Origin: DASUPK01 sp963728875
GTDB lineage: Bacteria; Actinomycetota; Thermoleophilia; Solirubrobacterales; 70-9
NCBI GenBank assembly: GCA_963728875.1
Contig: CAVSLJ010000002.1
Span: forward strand, 62,001-126,000
Direction of reading: 5' to 3'
DNA length: 64,000 bases
In this document: one piece after another, positions 42,406 through 48,518 of the stretch
Position numbering within the stretch: position 1 is the stretch's first letter
How the letters are laid out: each line of letters opens with the position of its first letter
The notes under the pieces: model-generated
The model's input: the letters and a program-made list of their open reading frames with translations, nothing else
What the model was told of the DNA's origin: nothing
The model's database searches: none
Made by a program: the position numbers and the translations under genes

Positions 42406-43163
42406 CAGCTCTCCCCGTTCGCCTGCTGCACGAAGGTCTGGGCCTCCTGGATTCCGGCCGCCTGTTGCTCGAGCCAGGCCTGGTAGGTGGGCACGTCGAC
42501 GACGTGCACGCGGGTCCGCATCACCGCGTAGCTCGCTCCGGAGAAGGCATAGCTGGCACCGTCGTAGTCGCCCCTCTCGTCGGCCTTGAACCAGGTCGCG
42601 TTGCTCTCACCCGGCGTCGCGTCGAACTTGCCGCTCAGGCCCGGGACCCACCAGCGGTGAATGACGTCCGTCGAGCAGAGGTGCAGGATGACCGCGGTGT
42701 CGACCGGCACGACCAGCTCGTAGTACGAGTAGGTCCCGTTGGGGTACTCGTAGCGCCAGATCCACTGCTGGCCGCAGGCCTTGATCTGAAGCGGGGCGTT
42801 GGAGGCATCGGTGGCGGGCAGGCTCAGCGACCTCTGCGCGGTGATCAGCGCGGACGCCTGCAGCCCGTCGGGGCCCGAGGCCTCGACCTTCTTGGCGTCA
42901 TGGGTCTGGATCACCCCGAGCACGAAGGTCACGGCGACGATCACGGCGAAAACCCCTGCGGTCCCGAGCTGCGCCGGGCGGCGCACGACCAGTCGCCGCG
43001 GCTCGCGGCCGCGAGCCGACCGGAAGCGCATGACCATGGCGACCAGCGCGAGGTTGATCGCCACCAGCAGCACCAGGCCGATGACCAGCATCACCCAGTA
43101 GAGGGTGTTCATGTCGTCCGCGTTGGGCGAGTGCGCCGCGTGGGGGCCGAGTAGGGCAAGCAA
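42405..43163 (-). CDS. Cytochrome oxidase subunit II homologue lacking the CuA site
   Basis: A 252-residue protein with two membrane helices (21-45 and 68-86) and a cupredoxin-like domain. The first CuA His is kept (VIHRWWVPGL, His169) and Met215 remains, but the CxxxCGxxH motif reads SYAFSGASY: both cysteines are Ser (204, 208) and the second His is Tyr212. It therefore should not bind CuA. It pairs with the ligand-less subunit I downstream. The frame allows TTG 43163 or ATG 43112 as start; I prefer TTG because the intervening HSPNADDMNTLYW looks like conserved N-terminus. Confidence 0.85.
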   Translation of the reverse strand: MLALLGPHAAHSPNADDMNTLYWVMLVIGLVLLVAINLALVAMVMRFRSARGREPRRLVVRRPAQLGTAGVFAVIVAVTFVLGVIQTHDAKKVEASGPDGLQASALITAQRSLSLPATDASNAPLQIKACGQQWIWRYEYPNGTYSYYELVVPVDTAVILHLCSTDVIHRWWVPGLSGKFDATPGESNATWFKADERGDYDGASYAFSGASYAVMRTRVHVVDVPTYQAWLEQQAAGIQEAQTFVQQANGES

Positions 43164-43190
43164 GGCGGCGGAAGTCTATTACGGAGGCCG

Positions 43191-45065
43191 ATGGCAACAC
43201 CCGGCAGCGGCGCAGCTGCCGGCGGATTGAACGAGGACTGGCTGGTCAGCCAAATCACCCCGCTCGTCTGGCAGAATCGCGGGTCGATGGCAGAGGAAGG
43301 GACTGCTGCACAGGCGTTGCGGCGCATGGCGGACTCCGAGCCGGAGCTCGCCGCCCGACTCGTGCTCCACTCGATGCCCGCCGCGGCCGCGAGCCTCCCG
43401 GCCGGCCTCAGCTATCGGCTCGAGCTCGAGGGTCTGGGCGCCTGGACCGTGAAGCCCGACGGCGATCGCGCCGAGGTCACCGAGGTTCAGTCCGGCGCGG
43501 ATCTGAACGGCGAGGCCTTCGCGGTCAGCACCGACCCGGCCACCCTTGCCCAGCTGGCGGCCGGCCGCAGCCCGCTCGGCGCGCTGGTGCGCCGTCGCGT
43601 CAAGCTTCGGGGCCGCCGCCGCAAGGCCCTCGCCCTCCGGAAGCTCTCGACGGACGCCGGCCCTCGCGACCTGGCGCGTCTGGGCCTGCCGGTCGACCCC
43701 GACCTGGTCTTCCGCTCGCTCGAGTACGCCATCGAGCCGGAGTGGACCGCCGGCCACACCTTCACGGTCGCCTACGAGCTGGTCGGCGAGGGAGGCGGCG
43801 CGTGGCGGGTGGAGGTCGACGACGGCACCGTCCGCGTCCAGCGCGGCGTCGGCGAGAGCCCGGACGCCACCGTCCGCATCCGCTACTCGGACTGGTTGCG
43901 GCTGCTCTCCGGCGAGATCACTCCCTCCGACGCGATGAGGCTCGGCTTCACGGAGGTCGAGGGCAAGATCTTCCCGGTCACCCGACTTGGCCGCTGGATC
44001 GACCGCGCCGAAGGGGTCGATGGCCCCGAGCTGGCGCGCGAGGAGCGGCAGCGGGTTCTCCAGGCGCGGAACGCCGGCAGCTGGGGAGGCAAGGTGAGCT
44101 CGAACGGCGCCTCCTCCGATGCGGGGGATCCCGCCGAATCCAAGCGGCCGCGCGGCGGGCTGATGAACTACGAGCAGCTCTATGCGCTCTGGGAGCGGCA
44201 GAACTGGCGCGCCCACGAGCTCGATTTCTCAGTCGACCGCGAGCACTGGCTCGTGAGCCCGGCGGAGTCCCAGCAGCACACCGCCTTCAGCATCGGCAGC
44301 TTCTACGTGGGCGAGGAGCGGGTCACCGCCGACCTCGCTCCGTTTCTGCTGGCCGCGCCGAGCGGTGAGGTCGAGGCCTTCCTCGCGACCCAGCTCGTCG
44401 ACGAGATGCGCCACGCCGTCTTCTTCGACCGCTGGGCCAGCGAGGTGATGGGCCTCGAGTCGGGCAGCTTCCGCGCACGCCTGCAGGAGATCGAGGACCG
44501 CATGCTGGGAGCCTGGCGCTTCCTCTTCGACGACTCGCTGCGCGACATCGCGGACCGGATCAAGGCGAAGCCGGACGACCTGCAGCTCTTCGTCGAGGGC
44601 ATCGTCACCTACCACATGGTCACCGAGGGAGTCCTGGCGATGCCGGGCCAGCGGATCATGATCGAGTACACCGAGGAGCACGACCTCTATCCGGGCTTCA
44701 ACGAGGGTTTCCGCAAGGTCGAGCAGGACGAGCACCGCCACATCGCCTTCGGCGTCCGCTTCCTGAAGGACGTCTGCGACGAGCAGCCGGAGATGAAGAA
44801 GGTGATCTTGAACCGGCTGACGGAGCTGCTGCCCAAGGCCGCCGAGGTCTTCTGCCCACCGGAGGCAGACGACCCCTCCGACTTCTTCTCCTACGGCCAC
44901 CACTCCTCGCAGATCTACGGTTTCGCCTACCAGGCGCTGAAGCGCCGGATGGCCGCGATCGGAGTCGAGATCCCGCCGCCGGAGGAGCTGATGCCCGGTC
45001 CGGTCGACTTCGGTGGGTTGGCGGAGCGGCGGGTCCTCGCTGAGGAAGCCGCCGCTCCAGCCTGA
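43191..45065 (+). CDS. Fusion of two SCP2-like domains with an R2-like diiron oxidase domain
   Basis: A 624-residue protein. Residues about 45-160 and 180-285 look like SCP2 sterol/lipid-carrier folds (LPAGLSYRLELEGLGAWTV; EWTAGHTFTVAYELVG then SGEITPSDAMRLGFTEVEG). Residues 325-610 form a ribonucleotide-reductase-R2-like helical bundle with a full dimetal ligand set: Glu in YVGEERV, EMRH, Glu in FVEGIVTYH, EHRH. It resembles R2-like ligand-binding oxidases, which bind a long-chain lipid at a Mn/Fe site. The fusion suggests delivery of a lipid to the oxidase. ATG 43191 has GGAGG close by; ATG 43287 is an alternative. Divergent from coxB' by 27 bases. Confidence 0.8.
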   Translation: MATPGSGAAAGGLNEDWLVSQITPLVWQNRGSMAEEGTAAQALRRMADSEPELAARLVLHSMPAAAASLPAGLSYRLELEGLGAWTVKPDGDRAEVTEVQSGADLNGEAFAVSTDPATLAQLAAGRSPLGALVRRRVKLRGRRRKALALRKLSTDAGPRDLARLGLPVDPDLVFRSLEYAIEPEWTAGHTFTVAYELVGEGGGAWRVEVDDGTVRVQRGVGESPDATVRIRYSDWLRLLSGEITPSDAMRLGFTEVEGKIFPVTRLGRWIDRAEGVDGPELAREERQRVLQARNAGSWGGKVSSNGASSDAGDPAESKRPRGGLMNYEQLYALWERQNWRAHELDFSVDREHWLVSPAESQQHTAFSIGSFYVGEERVTADLAPFLLAAPSGEVEAFLATQLVDEMRHAVFFDRWASEVMGLESGSFRARLQEIEDRMLGAWRFLFDDSLRDIADRIKAKPDDLQLFVEGIVTYHMVTEGVLAMPGQRIMIEYTEEHDLYPGFNEGFRKVEQDEHRHIAFGVRFLKDVCDEQPEMKKVILNRLTELLPKAAEVFCPPEADDPSDFFSYGHHSSQIYGFAYQALKRRMAAIGVEIPPPEELMPGPVDFGGLAERRVLAEEAAAPA

Positions 45066-45072
45066 GCTCGGA

Positions 45073-45384
45073 TCAGGTGGGGATGTCGCCCCCGCCCCCG
45101 CCCCCGCCGCCGCCATCGGACGGGCCGCACTGCCGCAGGGCAGGTGAACGATCCGCGGCATGGTCCAGACCGCGTGAATTGTCGTTGCCGACCCTCATCT
45201 GCGAGCCGCGCAGGAACGCGGGCGGGACCGGATCCACGATCCCACCCGAGACCGAGTACCCGCCTCGATGTGAGTTCTCCGCCTCGTTGCACACCGTTGA
45301 TGCCTGGCTCGCCGGAGCGAGCGCGCCCAAGTAGCTCGCGGCCACCGCTCCGGCGGTGATCAGAAGCTTCGTCCCGGTTCTCAC
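45073..45384 (-). CDS. Small secreted Gly-rich protein
   Basis: A 103-residue exported protein: GTG 45384 has AAGGAGG five bases upstream, and the signal LLITAGAVAASYLGALAPASQA is clear. The mature part has two cysteines (TVCNEAE, LRQCGPS), GGYSVSGGIVDPVPPAFLRG, and ends in a run of nine glycines then DIPT. Surface protein of unknown function; no match to chaplins or other families I know. It is convergent with the SCP2-R2 fusion gene. Confidence 0.7.
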   Translation of the reverse strand: MRTGTKLLITAGAVAASYLGALAPASQASTVCNEAENSHRGGYSVSGGIVDPVPPAFLRGSQMRVGNDNSRGLDHAADRSPALRQCGPSDGGGGGGGGGDIPT

Positions 45385-45527
45385 ACTGACCTCCTTGTCG
45401 TCTCAGCGGCGTCCTTGCCGCGCGATCCTCGTATGAGTCGATCCGCCCTCACGATCCCTTGAGGGTGCTGGACGCAGCGCGGCCTGGGTTGGACGAAAGG
45501 ACATCGCCGCCGCTCCCGGCTCTCGGC

Positions 45528-45556
45528 TTGAATCGGCCGAGCGCCGATGCGAACAT
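45528..45556 (+). promoter_or_regulatory. dinB promoter
   Basis: -35 TTGAAT (45528-45533), a 17-base spacer, and -10 GAACAT (45551-45556). The -10 is inside the LexA box and the expected start point falls on the GTG at 45563, so the mRNA is probably leaderless and LexA would block polymerase directly. Confidence 0.55.
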
Positions 45557-45563
45557 ACGTTCG
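45550..45563 (+). promoter_or_regulatory. LexA (SOS) box
   Basis: CGAACATACGTTCG is a 14-base near-perfect palindrome that matches the Gram-positive/actinobacterial LexA consensus CGAAC-N4-GTTCG. It overlaps the first base of dinB. Confidence 0.85.
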
Positions 45564-46741
45564 TGTCAGCGGCCGCCGCGTCGATCCTCCACGCCGACGC
45601 CGATGCCTTCTTCGCATCGGTGGAGCAGAGGGACGATCCGAGCCTGCGCGGCCGGCCGACGATCGTCGGGGCGGGCGTGGTGATGGCGGCGAGCTATGAG
45701 GCACGCGCCTACGGGATCCACGGAGGGATGGGCGGGCGGCGCGCGCATCAACTGTGCCCTCAAGCCGCCGTCGTCCCCCCGCGCTTCTCCGCCTACACCG
45801 AGGCGAGCCGGGCGCTGTTCGACCTCTTCGAGGAGACCGCGCCGCTCGTCGAGGGCCTTTCGCTGGAGGAGGCGTTCCTCGACGTGCGCGGCCTGGAGCG
45901 GATCTCCGGGACGCCGCGGCAGATCGCCGAGCGGCTGCGGCGCCGGGCGAGGGAGCGAGTCGGACTGGCGGTCACCGTCGGTGTCGCCAGGACGAAGGTG
46001 ATCGCCAAGATGGCGAGCCGCGCGGGCAAGCCCGACGGCCTCCTCGTCGTCGAGCCGGAGCGGGAGGCGGCGTTCCTGAGGCCGCTCCCGGTCGAGGCGC
46101 TCTGGGGAGTCGGCCTGATCACCGCCGACAAGCTCCGCGCTCACGGGATCGACACGATCGGAGAGCTCGAGGGCCGTGACGAGGGGGATCTGGCGCTGTT
46201 CCTCGGGGCCCACGCGGCTCGGCACCTCCACGCCATCGCGCATCGCCGCGACCCGAGGAAGGTCCGTCGCGGGCCGCGTCGCCGCTCGATCGGCACTCAG
46301 TCGGCGTTCGCGGGGGGTGGGAGGTCCCGATCGGACCTCGACACCCTTCTGGTCACCCTCGTGGACCGGGTCACGCGGAGGGCGCGAGCGGCCAACCGCG
46401 CGGGCCGTACGGTGACGCTTCGCTTCCGGTTCGCCGACTTCTCTCGCGCCACGCGGTCCCGCACGCTGCCTCACCCGAGCGCGGGCACCGCCGCGATCCT
46501 GGCGGCGGGCAGGACGCTGCTCGCCGCGGCGAGGCCGCTGATCGAGCAGCGCGGCATCACCCTCCTCGGGATCACCGTCGCCAACCTCACCGATGAGGCC
46601 CAGCTCGAGCTGCCCCTGGATCCCCGATTCGATCCGGCGCTCGACCTCGCGATCGACGAGATTCGCAAGCGCTTCGGGAACGACGCGATCAGGCGCGGCT
46701 CGACCTCACCCTCGACCCCTCGGCACGTCACCCAGGTCTGA
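45563..46741 (+). CDS. dinB: DNA polymerase IV (Y family)
   Basis: A 392-residue translesion polymerase. Motifs are ILHADADAFFASVEQRDDP (first catalytic Asp region), GVVMAASYEARAYGI, the second acidic block SLEEAFLDV, GVARTKVIAKMAS, and a helix-hairpin segment WGVGLITADKLRAHGI. The C-terminal little-finger domain follows (GTQSAFAGGG onward). A short beta-clamp-like motif near the end is AQLELPL, consistent with a QLxLPL peptide. GTG 45563 overlaps a perfect LexA box, so induction by DNA damage is expected. Confidence 0.95.
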   Translation: MSAAAASILHADADAFFASVEQRDDPSLRGRPTIVGAGVVMAASYEARAYGIHGGMGGRRAHQLCPQAAVVPPRFSAYTEASRALFDLFEETAPLVEGLSLEEAFLDVRGLERISGTPRQIAERLRRRARERVGLAVTVGVARTKVIAKMASRAGKPDGLLVVEPEREAAFLRPLPVEALWGVGLITADKLRAHGIDTIGELEGRDEGDLALFLGAHAARHLHAIAHRRDPRKVRRGPRRRSIGTQSAFAGGGRSRSDLDTLLVTLVDRVTRRARAANRAGRTVTLRFRFADFSRATRSRTLPHPSAGTAAILAAGRTLLAAARPLIEQRGITLLGITVANLTDEAQLELPLDPRFDPALDLAIDEIRKRFGNDAIRRGSTSPSTPRHVTQV

Positions 46742-46745
46742 GCAA

Positions 46746-46751
46746 TAGGGT
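46746..46751 (+). promoter_or_regulatory. -10 box TAGGGT before the decarboxylase gene
   Basis: TAGGGT lies ten bases before GTG 46762, five bases after the dinB stop; no Shine-Dalgarno. Confidence 0.35.
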
Positions 46752-46761
46752 CTCGATCCCT

Positions 46762-48357
46762 GTGAGCACCGTGCGCGAGGCCACCTTCGAGCTCTTCCGG
46801 AAGCACGGCATGACGACGATCTTCGGCAACCCGGGATCGACCGAGCTGCCGATGCTCGCCGAGTTCCCCGATGACTTCCGCTACGTCCTCGGCCTGCAGG
46901 AGGCCGTTGCCGTCGGAATGGCCGACGGATACGCGCAGGCATCCGGCGGCCCGGCCAACGTCAACCTGCACACGGCGCCCGGAGTCGGCAACGGAATGGG
47001 GGCGATCTTCAACGCCCAGGCGAACCATTCCCCGCTGGTGGTGACGGCCGGCCAGCAGGTTCGGGCCCACATCACGATGCAGGCCAACCTGACGAACAGG
47101 GACGCGACGCGCGTCGTCCATCCGTTCGTCAAGTGGAGCTTCGAGCCGCCGCGGGCGCAGGACGTGCCGCACGCACTGGCGCGGGCGATCCACACGGCGT
47201 CACTCGCGCCGAAGGGCCCGGCCTTCGTCTCCCTGCCGATGGACGACTGGAACGCCGAGGCCGAGGACGCATCCGGCGCGGTGTTGGAGCGCACCTCCGA
47301 GCCTCGCTCCGGCCCGGACCCGGACGCGATCAAGGGCCTGGCGAAGCGGCTGGACGAGGCGAGCAATCCGGTGCTCGTCGCCGGCCCCGACATCGACGCG
47401 AGCGGAGGCTGGGACGACGCCGTCGCCCTCGCCGAGCGCCAGAAGCTCCCGGTGTTCGCGTCCCCGGCAACCGGTGGCGGCCGCCTCGGCTTCCCCGAGG
47501 GCCATCCGCTCTTCCAGGGCGTGCTGCCGCCCGCCATCGGCCCGGTCGCCGAGACGCTCAAGGGCCGCGACCTGATCCTCGTCATCGGCTCGTCCGTCTT
47601 CCCCTACTACCCCTACATCCCCGGGCCGCTGCTTCCCGAGGGCGCCTCGCTCGTCGCGATCACCAGCGATCCCGACGAGGCCGCCCGCGCCCCGATGGGC
47701 GACGTGATCCTGGCCGATCCCGCCCTCGCCCTTCGTGCTCTGCTCGGCGAGGTCGGCGAGGCGAACCGTGAGGAGCCGGCGCCACTGCCCGAGCCGAGCG
47801 CCGGTGACGAGTCCGACCCGATGACGCCGACGATGGTCCACAACACGCTGGCCCAGGTCTTCCCCGACGACGGGATCGTGGTGCTCGAATCCCCGTCCAG
47901 CACCCTCGCGCTCCGCAACCAGCTCCGCATCTCGAAGCCCGGCAGCTACTACTTCGGGGCGGGCGGAGGCCTCGGCTTCGGCCTGGCGGCGGCGATCGGC
48001 GTCCAGCTCGCGCAACCGGATCGGCCGGTCGTCTGCGTCCTCGGCGAAGGCTCGGCGCAGTACGCGATCACCGGCTTCTGGACCGCGGCGGCCTACGACG
48101 TCCCCGTCACCTTCCTGGTGCTCCGCAACGAGGAGTACTCGATCCTCAAGTGGTTCGCGGACGTGGAGGAGGTCAAGGGCGCGCCGGGTCTCGACCTCCC
48201 TGCGCTCGAGGTCGCGAAGGTGGCGGAGTCCTACGGGGTCTCGTCTAAGGCGGTCACCGGCAGGGAGGACCTGCACGAGGCACTCAAGAAGGCGGTCGGC
48301 TCCGGGAAGCCCGAGCTGGTCGAGGTCCCGGTCACGCCGGGCATGGCGCTCTTCTAG
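46762..48357 (+). CDS. mdlC: ThDP-dependent benzoylformate decarboxylase-like enzyme
   Basis: A 531-residue ThDP enzyme. Family residues align at the Pseudomonas enzyme's own numbers: Ser26 (NPGSTELPML), Glu47 (LQEAVAVGMADGYAQ) and His70 (NLHTAPGVGNGMG). The ThDP-Mg motif is GEGSAQYAITGFW to NEEYS. The position of His281, important for the decarboxylation cycle, appears to be Tyr283 (VFPYYPYIPG), so activity may differ from benzoylformate decarboxylation; another 2-keto acid or carboligation is possible. The next gene is a 2-hydroxyacid dehydrogenase fusion that could supply the keto acid. GTG start, leaderless-like. Confidence 0.85.
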   Translation: MSTVREATFELFRKHGMTTIFGNPGSTELPMLAEFPDDFRYVLGLQEAVAVGMADGYAQASGGPANVNLHTAPGVGNGMGAIFNAQANHSPLVVTAGQQVRAHITMQANLTNRDATRVVHPFVKWSFEPPRAQDVPHALARAIHTASLAPKGPAFVSLPMDDWNAEAEDASGAVLERTSEPRSGPDPDAIKGLAKRLDEASNPVLVAGPDIDASGGWDDAVALAERQKLPVFASPATGGGRLGFPEGHPLFQGVLPPAIGPVAETLKGRDLILVIGSSVFPYYPYIPGPLLPEGASLVAITSDPDEAARAPMGDVILADPALALRALLGEVGEANREEPAPLPEPSAGDESDPMTPTMVHNTLAQVFPDDGIVVLESPSSTLALRNQLRISKPGSYYFGAGGGLGFGLAAAIGVQLAQPDRPVVCVLGEGSAQYAITGFWTAAAYDVPVTFLVLRNEEYSILKWFADVEEVKGAPGLDLPALEVAKVAESYGVSSKAVTGREDLHEALKKAVGSGKPELVEVPVTPGMALF

Positions 48358-48434
48358 GCGTCGACCCCAGGGCTGATCCGAGGCTGAGGCTTTGCATGAA
48401 AGGGCCGCCCCGACCACCGGCAATGTTGGCTTCC

Positions 48435-48469
48435 GGTGAGTTCTTCCGGATATGCCGGAAGAACTCACC
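48435..48469. repeat. Perfect 15-bp inverted repeat, copy A of a hairpin element
   Basis: GGTGAGTTCTTCCGG, loop ATATG, CCGGAAGAACTCACC. It lies between mdlC and the GlcD-GlcF gene. A relative with different arms but the same layout lies at 56473-56510. It could terminate the mdlC transcript, but no T-tract follows. Confidence 0.8.
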
Positions 48470-48506
48470 AAGTGTGCTGAGGGAGCGCTTCGCGCGGCCG
48501 CGCGAC

Positions 48507-48512
48507 TAGGCT
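48507..48512 (+). promoter_or_regulatory. -10 box TAGGCT of a leaderless promoter
   Basis: TAGGCT ends six bases before ATG 48519 with no Shine-Dalgarno, the spacing of an ATG-initiated transcript. Confidence 0.5.
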
Positions 48513-48518
48513 GCTGAC

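Noticed and set aside
40693..43163. coxA'/coxB' considered as pseudogenes
   Set aside because: Both frames are full-length and coupled, with conserved scaffold motifs; loss is confined to metal ligands and their surroundings. Decay would also damage the frame.
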